Below are positions 23,563 through 32,469 of a DNA stretch of 64,000 nt, in pieces. The notes beneath the pieces are model-generated. The model was not told where the DNA came from. It saw only the letters and a list, made by a program, of their open reading frames with translations, and ran no database searches. The translations under genes were made by a program, and so were the position numbers. Numbering within the stretch: the stretch's first letter is position 1; every line of letters begins with the position of its first letter. This DNA comes from Oerskovia sp042887685 (GTDB taxonomy: Bacteria > Actinomycetota > Actinomycetes > Actinomycetales > Cellulomonadaceae): contig NZ_JBHVOS010000005.1 of NCBI RefSeq assembly GCF_042887685.1, positions 146,790-210,789 on the forward strand, written 5' to 3'.

Positions 23563-23740
23563 GCATCCGGTGGACCGACCCCTCCCCGCATCGCCGTGAG
23601 ACCGCGTCCACGCCCCGCGCCGCGTGGGCGACGGACCGATTCGTGCCCTTCCGGCGCTCTCCGCTAGCCTTCGATCGCCCTGTCGGTCCAGGACGCCGCC
23701 GGCGGGTTGCACGCAGGCGACCAGAGCAGCAGGAGGCGTG

Positions 23741-25318
23741 ATGGGTCGCACCGCCCCGGGGTGGTACCCCGACCCCTCCGCAGCCGGTACGGAACGGTGG
23801 TTCGACGGCGACCGCTGGTCCCAGCACACCCGCCCCACGGTCCTGCCCGCCAGCACGCAGCGCCTCCCCCTCGGCGTCGGGACGCTCGGGGACGACGCCC
23901 TCCGCCCGCCGAGGCCGTCGGGTGAAAAGCCCCCCGGCACCCCCTTCGCGGAGGTCCGTCCGGACGTCGAGGAGCAGCCCGCGTCGTACGCGCCGGTCTC
24001 GACCGTGCGGGCTCTGCCCCCGATCCCGCCCCCGCCGGGACCGCTCCCTCCAGGACCCGTCACGCAGTCCCCGGCACCCACGGGCCCGACGACGTCGCGC
24101 GCGTCGGCGCGTCGCGACACCTCGGCGCGTCGGCCGGCCTCCCGGCAAGGGCTGCTGTCCGGGCCTGCGCTCTGGGCGGGCTGTGCCGTGCTCGTCGTCG
24201 CGCTCGCCGGGAGCGGCGTGGCCCTCGCCCAGAAGGGCGGCTCGGACAGGCCACCGGCCCCCGTGAGCTCCAAGTCGACGACCGCCCCGCCCCCCGTCGA
24301 GGAGCCCGCTGAGGACCGGACCCCGGACTATCTCGAGGTGGCCAACTCGGCAGTCCTCGCGGTGCCGACCCTCGACGTCGACGAGGTCGTGGCCGCAGCT
24401 CCCTCCCAGTCGGCGCTCGCGACGGTCGCGCTGCTCGAGGTCGGCGACCGGGACGTCTCCGCGGCGTTCTCCGTCGAGGCGTTCGGGGCACGTTTCGCGG
24501 ACACCGACGGCAACGGGTGCGACACCCGCAACGACGCGCTCGCCCGGTCGCTCACCGGGACCTCGTTCAAGCCGGGGACGAACGACTGCGTCGTCCTGAC
24601 GGGCCTGCTCGCCGACCCCTACGGCGGCGCCGAGATCGCTTTCGAGCGTGGTCCGCTCTCCTCGGAGAAGGTCCAGGTGGACCACGTGGTCGCCCTGACC
24701 GACGCGTGGCACAAGGGTGCGCGGGCGTGGGACGCGGCACGGCGCGAGGCCTTCGCGAACGACCCGCTCAACGTCCTCGTCGTCGACGGCGCCCTCAACC
24801 AGCAGAAGGGCGACGGGGACGCGTCGGCCTGGCTCCCCCCGAACGAGGCGTACCGCTGCGCGTACGTCGCACGCCAGGTGGGCGTCAAGTACACCTACGG
24901 GCTGCGCGTGACCAGCAGCGAGAAGGCAGCCCTCGTCGCCGTCCTCTCGACGTGCCCGGGCGAGCCCCTGCCGACCGGCAGCGCGCTCCCTCCGCCTCGC
25001 GACCCCGTCGCCCCTCCGGTCGAGAGGCCGCGGCCACGCCCGACGCAGGCCCCGACGCCCGAGGCACCCCCGGTCGCCGAGCCCCTGCCCGCCCCGGAGC
25101 CCTCGACGCCCGCCCCTGCGCCGTCGCCGAGCACCAGCACGACCCCGATCCCCGAGGACTGCAAGATCAAGGGCCTCTACGTGCGCCAGATCGACGGCGC
25201 GACCAACGTCTACTACGTGCGGGGAGAGGAGTGGAACTTCCGGGAGGTCAAGGCCGACGTGTGCTTCGAGAGCCGCAAGGACGCGGAGGCGGCAGGCTTC
25301 AAGCGGGCGTGGTGGTGA
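23741..25318 (+). CDS. Membrane-tethered HNH nuclease: DUF2510, one helix, DUF1524, sunset-like C-terminus
   Basis: 525 residues from ATG at 23741 behind AGGAGG. Residues 4-30 are a DUF2510 Trp-rich motif (PGWYPDPSAAGTERWFDGDRW). After a Pro-rich linker comes one membrane helix at about 145-165 (LWAGCAVLVVALAGSGVALA). The region about 245-410 is a DUF1524/HNH nuclease: GCDTRNDALAR, VQVDHVVALTDAWHKGA with the catalytic DH, and DPLNVLVVDGALNQQKGD. A second Pro-rich linker leads to a C-terminal cysteine-paired module (CKIKGLYVRQ, YYVRGEEWNF, VCFESRKDAEAAGFKRA) that resembles the sunset domain of secreted nucleases. One helix after a cytoplasmic DUF2510 predicts an extracytoplasmic nuclease, perhaps for DNA scavenging; this role is inference. 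Confidence 0.87.
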   Translation: MGRTAPGWYPDPSAAGTERWFDGDRWSQHTRPTVLPASTQRLPLGVGTLGDDALRPPRPSGEKPPGTPFAEVRPDVEEQPASYAPVSTVRALPPIPPPPGPLPPGPVTQSPAPTGPTTSRASARRDTSARRPASRQGLLSGPALWAGCAVLVVALAGSGVALAQKGGSDRPPAPVSSKSTTAPPPVEEPAEDRTPDYLEVANSAVLAVPTLDVDEVVAAAPSQSALATVALLEVGDRDVSAAFSVEAFGARFADTDGNGCDTRNDALARSLTGTSFKPGTNDCVVLTGLLADPYGGAEIAFERGPLSSEKVQVDHVVALTDAWHKGARAWDAARREAFANDPLNVLVVDGALNQQKGDGDASAWLPPNEAYRCAYVARQVGVKYTYGLRVTSSEKAALVAVLSTCPGEPLPTGSALPPPRDPVAPPVERPRPRPTQAPTPEAPPVAEPLPAPEPSTPAPAPSPSTSTTPIPEDCKIKGLYVRQIDGATNVYYVRGEEWNFREVKADVCFESRKDAEAAGFKRAWW

Positions 25319-25371
25319 CGACGCCCGTCGCGCGCCCCCGGTGTGACGCGCGGGGCTGAGAGACTGTGCGG

Positions 25372-25908
25372 GTGGACCCCGCTGACGCACCGTCGACCCG
25401 CGCCGAGTTCGAACCGTGGTTCGTCGACCGGTTCGCCGGGTACTGGTCGAGCCAGGGCCTGTCGCGCATCGAGGGCCGCATCGTGGGCCACCTGCTCATC
25501 AGCGACTCCCCCGGGGTGACCGCCGACGAGCTCATGGAGGCGACGGGGGCGAGCCGCGGGTCAGTGTCGACCTACACGCGCAGGCTCCTGGAGATCGGCT
25601 TCGTCCGCAGCTTTCGTCGCCCGGGCGACCGGACGCACTACTTCGTGATGGACGCGGACGTGTGGGGCGGGTTCCTCGACAACGAGCACGCGTACCTCGA
25701 GCGGCAGCGCGAGCTGTCGGACGTCGCACTGTCCTTCACCGACCCGAGCGGTCCGGCGCACGTGCGGCTGCGCAACATGCACGACTACATGGTCTGGCTG
25801 CTCGGCTTCTACGGCACGCTGCGCGACGAGTGGGCGCGCTACAAGGCCGTGCGCGACGTCGAGGCGGGTACCACCGGCACCCCGACCACGGCGCGCGCGG
25901 CCGACTGA
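25372..25908 (+). CDS. MarR/GbsR-type transcriptional regulator
   Basis: 178 residues from GTG at 25372, placed 6 nt after a GAGACT hexamer and so possibly leaderless; GTG at 25366 is an alternative. The winged helix-turn-helix is clear: GLSRIEGRIVGHLLISDSPGVTADELMEATGASRGSVSTYTRRLLEIGFV followed by a wing (RPGDRTHYFVM). A helical C-terminal dimerisation region follows (DNEHAYLERQRELSDVALSF). This is the GbsR-like branch of MarR proteins. It converges on the siderophore importer with only 3 nt between the stops and may control that importer or its divergent acetyltransferase (inference). Confidence 0.85.
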   Translation: MDPADAPSTRAEFEPWFVDRFAGYWSSQGLSRIEGRIVGHLLISDSPGVTADELMEATGASRGSVSTYTRRLLEIGFVRSFRRPGDRTHYFVMDADVWGGFLDNEHAYLERQRELSDVALSFTDPSGPAHVRLRNMHDYMVWLLGFYGTLRDEWARYKAVRDVEAGTTGTPTTARAAD

Positions 25909-25911
25909 CCC

Positions 25912-26745
25912 TCACGCCCGAGCGGCACGCGCCTCCCGCGCGAGCGGGACGATCAGCGGCGCCCCCGTCTGCGGGTCAGGCACGACCTGGCACGCGAGCC
26001 CGAACACGTCCTCGACGAGGGCGGCCGTCATGACCTCGTGGGGGTCGCCCTGCCCGACGACGGCCCCGTCCTTCATGACGACCAGGTGGGTCGCGTAGCG
26101 CGCGGCCTGGTTGAGGTCGTGCAGCACGGCGACGACGGTCCTGCCCGCGGCCCGCAGGTCCTGGCAGAGCTCGAGGATCTCGATCTGGTGGGCGAGGTCG
26201 AGGAACGTCGTCGGCTCGTCGAGCAGGACGACGTCGGTGTCCTGGGCGAGCACCATCGCGAGCCACACCCGTTGGCGCTGCCCGCCCGAGAGGTCCGCGA
26301 CGGGGCGGTCGGCGAGCGCCGTCACCCCCGTGGTGTCGAGCGCGTCGGCCACGACCCGCTCGTCGTCGGGGTGCCACTGGCGCAGGAGCGAGTGGTACGG
26401 GTAGCGGCCGCGTGCGACGAGGTCGCACACGCGCAGCGAGTCGGGGGCCACGGGGCTCTGCGGCAGGAGCGCGAGGCGCCGGGCGAGCTCCTTGCTGCGG
26501 TAGGACCGCACGTCCCGGCCCGCGAGGGTCGCGGTCCCCGCGAGCGGCACGAGGGTCCGGGACAAGGCCTTGAGCAGCGTGGACTTGCCGCACCCGTTGG
26601 GGCCGATCACGGCCGTCAGCTCGCCGTCGGGCAGGACGATGTCCAGGCCCTCGACGACCACGCGGCCGTCGTAGGCGAGCGTGAGACCGTGGGCGGCGAG
26701 CCCGCCCTCGGCGGGTCGCGCGGGCGTGGTGGTGCGGTCCGTCAT
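25912..26745 (-). CDS. Fe-siderophore ABC importer ATPase
   Basis: 277 residues of the FepC/FecE/FhuC family. Walker A GPNGCGKST, Q-loop LLPQSP, the family-typical GRYPYHSLLRQW, signature LSGGQRQRVWLAMVLAQ, Walker B VVLLDEPTTFLDL and H-loop VLHDLNQAARY are all intact. It energises uptake of ferric siderophores, haem or cobalamin; FecCDE-like context favours a siderophore. ATG overlaps the stop of the permease gene by 3 nt. It is the last gene of a four-gene operon. Confidence 0.94.
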   Translation of the reverse strand: MTDRTTTPARPAEGGLAAHGLTLAYDGRVVVEGLDIVLPDGELTAVIGPNGCGKSTLLKALSRTLVPLAGTATLAGRDVRSYRSKELARRLALLPQSPVAPDSLRVCDLVARGRYPYHSLLRQWHPDDERVVADALDTTGVTALADRPVADLSGGQRQRVWLAMVLAQDTDVVLLDEPTTFLDLAHQIEILELCQDLRAAGRTVVAVLHDLNQAARYATHLVVMKDGAVVGQGDPHEVMTAALVEDVFGLACQVVPDPQTGAPLIVPLAREARAARA

Positions 26746-27854
26746 CAGAGCCGGCCCTTCTTCCGTTCGTCGAGCAGGAGGTAGCCGAGGTACGCGCCGC
26801 CGATGGCCCCGGTGAGCACGCCCACGGGCAGGCCGTCTGCCCACGGCGCCTGCTGGACCACGAGGTCGGCGACGACCATGACGAGCGCCCCGGTGAGCGC
26901 GCTCGACACGATCCCCGCACCCGAGGAGCCCGTGAGCCGGCGTGCGATCTGCGGGGCGGTGAGCGCCACGAACGCGATCGGTCCGGCGACGCTCACGGCC
27001 CCGGCCGCGGCGACCACGGAGACGACGACGGCGCTCACCCGCGTCGGACGGGTGCGGGCCCCGAGCGAGTCGGCGAGCTCGTCGCCCATCTCGACGAGCC
27101 GCAGGCGCGGCGCGAGGGCCAGCCCGGACGGGACGACCACCAGGAGCACGAGGCCGATCGTCCGGGCGTGCTCCCAGGAGACGGCCGCGATCGACCCCGT
27201 GAGGTAGGCCGTGAGCTGCATGCCGTGGTCGCGCAGCACCGTCGAGACGACGTACTGGGTCACCGCCCCGGCCATCGCGGCGATGCCGATCCCCGCGATG
27301 ACGAGACGGCTGGGCGAGGAGAACCCCCGCCCCGTCGCGACGAAGACGAGGGCCATGGCGAGCGCCGCACCGCCCACGGCCCCCACGGGGACCGGCACGA
27401 CGCCGGGCCACAGCAGGCTCGTGAGGACGACACCCGCACCCGCCCCGGCGCCCAGACCGATCACGTCGGGACTGCCGAGAGGGTTGCGGGTGACGGTCTG
27501 GAAGAGCGCACCGGAGATCCCCAGGGCTGCGCCCGAGCCGATCGCGACCACGAGCCGCGGCCCGCGCAGGCGGTCGAGCACGAACCCGGTCTTGCCGCCG
27601 GGGTTCTCCAGCAGGGCCCCGGGCAGCTCGGCGAGCGGGATTCCGAGGCGTCCCATCGAGAGCGTCGCGACGGCGGTCGCGAGGATCGCCGCGAGCAGCA
27701 CCAGGCTCCACACGGCGGCCCGGACGCTCACGGGCAGCGCGACCCAGCGCCCGACGCGCACGAGCGGACGAGCCGGCCGCCGGACCCGACCGGGGAGCTG
27801 CGGGCGCCCTGCGCCGGGTCGCGGCGCACGGCGGAGCAGGGTGGGTGCGCTCAC
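26745..27854 (-). CDS. Fe-siderophore ABC importer permease 2
   Basis: 369 residues of the FecCD/BtuC permease family, about ten helices. GTG at 27854 overlaps the previous stop (GTGA). Hallmarks: RLRGPRLVVAIGSGAALGISGALFQTVTRNPLGSPDVIGLGAGAG, LAYLTGS-type segment LTAYLTGSIAAVSWEHA, and AGPIAFVALTAPQIARRLTG, the loop that meets the ATPase. A 45-residue Arg/Pro-rich N-terminal tail precedes the first helix. It forms the channel with the partner permease. Confidence 0.93.
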   Translation of the reverse strand: MSAPTLLRRAPRPGAGRPQLPGRVRRPARPLVRVGRWVALPVSVRAAVWSLVLLAAILATAVATLSMGRLGIPLAELPGALLENPGGKTGFVLDRLRGPRLVVAIGSGAALGISGALFQTVTRNPLGSPDVIGLGAGAGAGVVLTSLLWPGVVPVPVGAVGGAALAMALVFVATGRGFSSPSRLVIAGIGIAAMAGAVTQYVVSTVLRDHGMQLTAYLTGSIAAVSWEHARTIGLVLLVVVPSGLALAPRLRLVEMGDELADSLGARTRPTRVSAVVVSVVAAAGAVSVAGPIAFVALTAPQIARRLTGSSGAGIVSSALTGALVMVVADLVVQQAPWADGLPVGVLTGAIGGAYLGYLLLDERKKGRL

Positions 27855-28921
27855 GACTCGGCACGCATCCGGCGAACGGCCAGCAGGAGGAACGGGGCGC
27901 CGACGAACGCCGTGACGACGCCCACCGCGATCTCCTGCGGGCGCGCGACGACGCGTCCGACGACGTCGGCCGCGACGAGGAGCACGCCTCCCAGGACCAG
28001 CGAGTACGGCAGGGTCCAGCGGTGGTCGCTCCCGACGAGGCTGCGCACCACGTGCGGCACGGCGAGGCCCACGAACGCCACGGGTCCCACGGCAGCGGTC
28101 GCGGCCGAGGCGAGCACGGTCGCGGCGCCGATCCCGCCGGCACGGACCCAGCCGGTCCGCGTGCCGAGCGCGACCGCCGTGCTCTCGCCCAGCGCGAGCG
28201 CGTTCAGACCCGAGGCGAGCGCAGCGGCCGCGACCAGGCCCACGACGACGAACGGCAGGATCTCCCCGACGGCCGACAGGTCCCGACCGGCGAGCGACCC
28301 GACGACCCAGTACCGGTAGCCGTCGAAGACCTGCGGCCTGGTGAGGGTCACCGCCTGGATGTACGCCCCCAGGAGCGCGGTCACCACGGCCCCGGCGAGG
28401 ACGAGCGGGACCACGCTGCCCCCCGAGCGGTGGCCGCCGACCAGGTAGACGACGAGGACCGCGAGCAGCCCGCCGGGGAGCGCCGTCCACACCGCGGCCG
28501 ACCCAGCGGACAGCCCCAGGAAGCCTGTCGCGGTCACGATGCTCGCGGCCGCGCCGACGTTGACACCCAGCAGCCCGGGCTCTCCGAGCGGGTTGCGCGT
28601 GATGCCCTGGATGATCACTCCCGACACCGCGAGGGCGCCGCCGACCACGAGGCCGAGCACGGTCCGCGGGATCCGGCTCTCGACCACGGTCTGCACGTGC
28701 GCGTCCGCGTGCCCCTGGAGCGCCGCGACCACCTCGGAGACCGGCGTCGGCCTGCTGCCTGCCGCGAGGCTGACCAGGCTCACGACGACCAGGAGGAGCA
28801 CGCACCCGACGAGGCCGAGCGCCCGGGCGGGGACGCGCCGTCGGGCACCACGACGCGCCCGGAGGCCCGCCCCGCGGGGCGGCGCCTCCGGACGCGCGGG
28901 AGCGGTCGTGCTACTGGACAC
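27851..28921 (-). CDS. Fe-siderophore ABC importer permease 1
   Basis: 356 residues, FecCD family, from GTG at 28921, which overlaps the binding-protein gene by 11 nt. Hallmarks: SRIPRTVLGLVVGGALAVSGVIIQGITRNPLGEPGLLGVNVGA, YRYWVVGSLAGRDL and AVGPVAFVGLAVPHVVRSLVGSDHR. About ten helices after a short basic N-terminus. Heterodimer partner of the permease downstream. Confidence 0.93.
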   Translation of the reverse strand: MSSSTTAPARPEAPPRGAGLRARRGARRRVPARALGLVGCVLLLVVVSLVSLAAGSRPTPVSEVVAALQGHADAHVQTVVESRIPRTVLGLVVGGALAVSGVIIQGITRNPLGEPGLLGVNVGAAASIVTATGFLGLSAGSAAVWTALPGGLLAVLVVYLVGGHRSGGSVVPLVLAGAVVTALLGAYIQAVTLTRPQVFDGYRYWVVGSLAGRDLSAVGEILPFVVVGLVAAAALASGLNALALGESTAVALGTRTGWVRAGGIGAATVLASAATAAVGPVAFVGLAVPHVVRSLVGSDHRWTLPYSLVLGGVLLVAADVVGRVVARPQEIAVGVVTAFVGAPFLLLAVRRMRAES

Positions 28922-29960
28922 TCTTCGCGATGGCCGCGTCGATCATGGGCACGTAGCGGTCGAGCGCCCACGGCACCGTCAGCGGGTTGATGATCGAGGA
29001 CCCCGTGACGAACGGCTGGTCGGAGCTCGTGACGAGCGCACCCTTGGCGATCGCGGGGATCGCGGCGTACAGGGGCTGGGCCTCGATCTCCTGGCGCGTC
29101 TGCTCGTCGGAGTAGAACGTGAAGAGCAGGTCGCTGCCCGCGAGCTTGTCGGCGTTCTCCAGGCCGATCAGGGCCGAGTCGGTGCCCTCGGTCTCGTCGA
29201 AGGTCTCGGCGACGGGGTCGACCGTCAGGCCCAGTCCACGGACCATGGCGACGCGCTGCTCGTCGGGCAGGAACACGCCCAGGGTGCCGGGGCCGGTCGT
29301 GTACACGTAGGAGAAGGTGACGTCGGCGTACTCGGGGTGCGCCTCCTTCGAGGCCGCGAACTGGCCCTCGATCTCGTCGACGAGCCCCTGGGCCTCGTCG
29401 GGCCGGCCGAGCGCCGTCGCGATCGTCTCGATCTGCTCGTCCCAGTTGATGCTCCACGGCAGGTCCGGGTAGGCGACCGTGGGGGCGATGTCGGTGAGGA
29501 TGTCGAACTGCTCCTGCGTGATCCCGGACCACGGGGCGAGGATGAGGTCCGGCTCGAGCTCGAGGATCGCCTCGACGTCGATCTCGGTGCCGCCCGTGAA
29601 CTGGACGGGCAGCTCCTCACCCTCGGCCTCGAGAGCCTCGTGGATCCACGGGAGGTAGCCGGTGTCGTCGCTGCCCCACGGGTACTCCTCGATCCCGACG
29701 GGCGTGACGCCGAGCGCGATGGCCGTCTCGGCCGAGCCCATGCCGAGGGTCACGACGCGCTCGGGGGTCTTCTCGATCACGGCCTCGCCGAGCGCGCTGT
29801 CGATCGTGACGGGGAAGGCGCCGTCGGCCGCGGGCGTCGCGGCGTCGGAGCCGGCGCCCGCGTCGGTCGAGGAACCGCAGGCCGTGAGGGCCAGGGCACC
29901 GGCGACCAGGGTCGCGGCGAGGGCCGTGCGACGGGCTCGCAGGCGGGACGTTCCGGGCAT
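28911..29960 (-). CDS. Fe-siderophore-binding lipoprotein
   Basis: 349 residues. ATG at 29960 starts a basic, Ala/Leu-rich signal peptide with lipobox LTAC; an ATG further upstream lacks a ribosome site and adds non-signal residues. The mature part is a FepB/FecB-type (TroA-like fold) receptor: PERVVTLGMGSAETAIALGVTPVGIEEYPWG, VEAILELEPDLILAPWSGITQEQFDIL and a long backbone helix. First gene of the importer operon, divergent from the acetyltransferase. Its promoter region holds a DtxR/IdeR-like iron box and a 19-bp palindrome. Confidence 0.92.
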   Translation of the reverse strand: MPGTSRLRARRTALAATLVAGALALTACGSSTDAGAGSDAATPAADGAFPVTIDSALGEAVIEKTPERVVTLGMGSAETAIALGVTPVGIEEYPWGSDDTGYLPWIHEALEAEGEELPVQFTGGTEIDVEAILELEPDLILAPWSGITQEQFDILTDIAPTVAYPDLPWSINWDEQIETIATALGRPDEAQGLVDEIEGQFAASKEAHPEYADVTFSYVYTTGPGTLGVFLPDEQRVAMVRGLGLTVDPVAETFDETEGTDSALIGLENADKLAGSDLLFTFYSDEQTRQEIEAQPLYAAIPAIAKGALVTSSDQPFVTGSSIINPLTVPWALDRYVPMIDAAIAKSVQ

Positions 29961-30029
29961 GGGAGGGCCTTTCGTGGGGTCGGCAGCGGGACCCATCCGG
30001 GGGCTCACCACAACCGGAGCCACTCCGAC

Positions 30030-30048
30030 TGAGTGTTGCCTTACCTTA
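30030..30048 (-). promoter_or_regulatory. Candidate DtxR/IdeR iron box over the importer promoter
   Basis: TAAGGTAAGGCAACACTCA on the minus strand matches the DtxR-family consensus at about 13 of 19 positions, with the best match in the AGGTNAGGC half. TAAGGT at 30043-30048 is also a plausible -10. Iron repression of a siderophore importer is expected biologically. Confidence 0.5.
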
Positions 30049-30054
30049 CTTCAT

Positions 30055-30073
30055 CTTTCAAACGGATTGAAAG
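30055..30073. promoter_or_regulatory. Perfect 19-bp palindrome between importer and acetyltransferase genes
   Basis: CTTTCAA-ACGGA-TTGAAAG: 7-bp arms and a 5-nt centre. It overlaps the -35 zone of the importer promoter and ends 6 nt before the acetyltransferase GTG, so one regulator could control both directions. Confidence 0.7.
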
Positions 30074-30079
30074 TTGCGG

Positions 30080-30874
30080 GTGACCGAGGCTGCGCAAATT
30101 GCCTTGCCCGCGGGGTACGCGGTCCGATGCACTGACCCGATGGACCCCGCCGCGAGAGACCTCTTCCCCGACTTCACCGTGGTCGAGCGCCTGGACACCT
30201 CGCGCGAGGTCCTGGACCACGCGGGCATCGTCCTGTCCCAGGGCCGACACTCCTGGTACAGCGGCCACTACCACCAAGAGAGCTTCGCGGGCCGCGCCCG
30301 CTACCTCTTCGCCGACTCCCCCACCTACCGGGGCGTCCCGACGGACAAGCTCGTGATCGGCAACTTCTGCCAGTTCGCGTCCGGGACCACGTTCCTGCTG
30401 GGCGGCAACCAGGGGCACGACATGGCCGCCGTGACGCCGTACGGCTTCAACTTCGTCGAGGGCGCGACCGACGCGTGGAAGCCCGTCGGCGACACGGTCG
30501 TCGGGCACGAGGTCTGGTGCGGGTACGAGTCGACGATCCTGGGCGGGGTGCGCATCGGCGTCGGCGCGATCATCGGGGCACGCGCCGTCGTCGCGAAGGA
30601 CGTGGCGCCGTTCTCGGTGGTCGTGGGCGACGGGCGCGTGGTGCGCCACCGGTTCGACCCGGTGCGGCGCAAGCTGCTCTGGCGCGCCCGGTGGTGGACC
30701 TGGGACGACGAGCACGTCCGCGAGGCGCTCCCGCTCCTCCAGGGTGGGGACGTCGAGGCGCTCGCCAGATCGGTGGGCATCACGCCCGACGACGTCGCGC
30801 ACGACCCGGACCCGGCCGACCTCACGGGAGCGCAGGCCGCCCTGCCGTCCGGGCACGAAGGCAGCACCGCCTGA
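30080..30874 (+). CDS. XAT-type acetyltransferase (CatB/Vat-like, left-handed beta-helix)
   Basis: 264 residues from GTG at 30080; TTG at 30074 and ATG at 30140 are alternatives, none with a clear Shine-Dalgarno. Family features: WYSGHYHQESF, KLVIGNFCQFASGTTFLLGGNQGHDM, PVGDTVVGHEVWCGYESTILGGVRIGVGAIIGARAVVAKDVAPFSVVVGDG (hexapeptide repeats of the beta-helix), and RKLLWRARWWTWDDEHV. XAT enzymes transfer acetyl from acetyl-CoA to hydroxyl groups of antibiotics such as chloramphenicol or streptogramin A, or to sugars. Divergence from a siderophore importer and the shared palindrome suggest a natural role tied to iron or siderophore chemistry; this is inference. Confidence 0.85.
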   Translation: MTEAAQIALPAGYAVRCTDPMDPAARDLFPDFTVVERLDTSREVLDHAGIVLSQGRHSWYSGHYHQESFAGRARYLFADSPTYRGVPTDKLVIGNFCQFASGTTFLLGGNQGHDMAAVTPYGFNFVEGATDAWKPVGDTVVGHEVWCGYESTILGGVRIGVGAIIGARAVVAKDVAPFSVVVGDGRVVRHRFDPVRRKLLWRARWWTWDDEHVREALPLLQGGDVEALARSVGITPDDVAHDPDPADLTGAQAALPSGHEGSTA

Positions 30875-30898
30875 GGGCGGGCCGCCGGGACGCACGAA

Positions 30899-30944
30899 CG
30901 GGCCGCCCCGCCCCTCGACGTCGGTCGAGGGACGGGGCGGCCCG
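30899..30944. terminator. Long hairpin between convergent genes
   Basis: A 21-nt arm (30899-30919) faces 30924-30944 with one mismatch and a 4-nt loop. It serves the acetyltransferase and the sugar-binding protein gene from opposite sides. Confidence 0.85.
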
Positions 30945-31005
30945 GGTGGTCGCGGCGCGCTCCGCGCACCGGGGTGCCGCCGGGCGGTGATCACCCGGCC
31001 GAGGG

Positions 31006-32223
31006 TCAGCGGTCGGCCCAGGCCTCCGGGTATCCGGGCAGGTCCTCGCCGCCGAACTTCGCGTAGTGCAGCGAGGGCATGTCCTTGTTGGCCTCGAGGT
31101 ACGTGTCGAGGTCGTCCTCGGTGATGGGCGACTGCGGCAGGACCCACTCGGCCGGGACCTGCTCGCCGTTCCAGATCTTCTGGGCCGCGAGCACAGGCGT
31201 ACGCCACTGGAACGTCGAGTAGACCGTGCCGAGGGCCGTCATGTCGGTGTCCTTCCACTTGCGCAGGAAGCTCAGCTCGTCCTCACCCATGAACACGGGG
31301 TAGGGCTTGCCGGCGTCCTCGAACGCCTCGACCGCCGCGACCGCGCCGTCACCCGCGTCCATCCAGATGCCGTCCACGTCACCGCGCTGCAGGTACTGCG
31401 TCACGATGTCCTTGATCTTCGCGCCGTCACCACCGGTGAACTCCTGGCCCACGACCTCGATCTCGCTCTCGGAGAAGATCTTGTCCGCCGCGGCCCAGCG
31501 GTTCTCCAGCACGTCGACCCCCGGGAGCACCCGCAGCGCGAGGACCTTCGAGCCGGGCTCGAGGTTCTCGACGAGGAACTCCGCACCGTCGGCGCCGTAG
31601 GCGTAGCCGCCGATCGGGTGGATGTACGTCACCATGCAGTCCGTGTTGACGCCGCGGTCGAACACGATGACGGGCTTGCCCGACGCGCACGCCGCCTCGA
31701 CCGCAGGGGTCAAGGTCGCCGTGGTCGAGGGCGAGATGATGATCGCGTCGCAGTCACCGGCCTCCACGAACGCCTGGATGTCGGTGATCTGCTTGTTGTC
31801 GTCGTCCGCGGCGTCCGAGACGCGGAACTCCGAGATGTCGCCCGAGGCCTTGAGGACCTCGACCTGCTGCTGCATCGTGATGAACGCGGTCACGCGCCAC
31901 GGGTTGGACAGCGACGCGTTGGAGAAGCAGAGCTTCTTGCCGCCCTCCTTCGTGTACTGCGCGGTGTCCACGTACTCGGGGTCGATCGCCTGCAGCCACG
32001 GCTGGCCCGCAGGTCCCTCGGGCACCGCGGTGCGCTGCGCGAGCTGGCGGTCGTAGTCGGCCTGCACGAACCACTGGCTGTTCGCACCGGACTCGTTCGA
32101 CTCCTCTTCCGAGGCGGTGGCCCCTCCGGCGGCGGGGGCGTCGGGCACGTCGGTGCTGCACGCAGCGGTGAACAGCAGTGCCGCGGTCACGGCCCCTGCC
32201 ATGAGAACTCGGGAAGAACGCAT
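31006..32223 (-). CDS. Sugar-binding lipoprotein of the ribose/xylose type (type I periplasmic fold)
   Basis: 405 residues. The signal peptide ends in lipobox FTAAC; an acidic Ser/Glu spacer follows. The receptor domain belongs to the Peripla_BP_4/RbsB group: KKLCFSNASLSNPWRVTAFITMQQQVEVLK, DIQAFVEAGDCDAIIISPSTTATLTPAVEAA, KPVIVFDRGVNTDCM, and DVDGIWMDAGDGAVAAVEAFEDAGKPYP. No ABC permease or ATPase gene lies next to it, so it is either an orphan receptor or uses a transporter encoded elsewhere. It is on the same strand as the TetR and isomerase genes upstream and probably belongs to that sugar locus (inference). Confidence 0.88.
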   Translation of the reverse strand: MRSSRVLMAGAVTAALLFTAACSTDVPDAPAAGGATASEEESNESGANSQWFVQADYDRQLAQRTAVPEGPAGQPWLQAIDPEYVDTAQYTKEGGKKLCFSNASLSNPWRVTAFITMQQQVEVLKASGDISEFRVSDAADDDNKQITDIQAFVEAGDCDAIIISPSTTATLTPAVEAACASGKPVIVFDRGVNTDCMVTYIHPIGGYAYGADGAEFLVENLEPGSKVLALRVLPGVDVLENRWAAADKIFSESEIEVVGQEFTGGDGAKIKDIVTQYLQRGDVDGIWMDAGDGAVAAVEAFEDAGKPYPVFMGEDELSFLRKWKDTDMTALGTVYSTFQWRTPVLAAQKIWNGEQVPAEWVLPQSPITEDDLDTYLEANKDMPSLHYAKFGGEDLPGYPEAWADR

Positions 32224-32469
32224 TTCCTGCTCCTGATGATCGAGACGTCGTCGTCTGATGGATGCGCTGGACGGTGATGCTGGTGGTGCTGGTGGTGACG
32301 GCAGCGGCGGACCGCCCGGCAGGAAACGGGCACGCCGCGTCGAACGGGGTGTTCGAGGGTGTTCGGCCTCTCGGGCGGTCTCGGCACCGAGCCGTCCGGG
32401 AGGAGGGCGCAGGACCTGCCGTCAGGACCTGCGGGAGCGGGCCTGCGGGTATCGGCCTGGGGGGTGGGT

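Larger units (their letters stand above)
23411..23740. other. 330-nt intergenic region upstream of lacI and the DUF1524 gene
   Basis: It holds the lacI promoter and operator (23534-23562), leaving a lacI leader of about 120 nt. Toward the plus-strand gene a TAGCCT hexamer (23665-23670) is a possible -10 without a good -35. I see no further reading frame or RNA structure that I can support. Confidence 0.5.
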
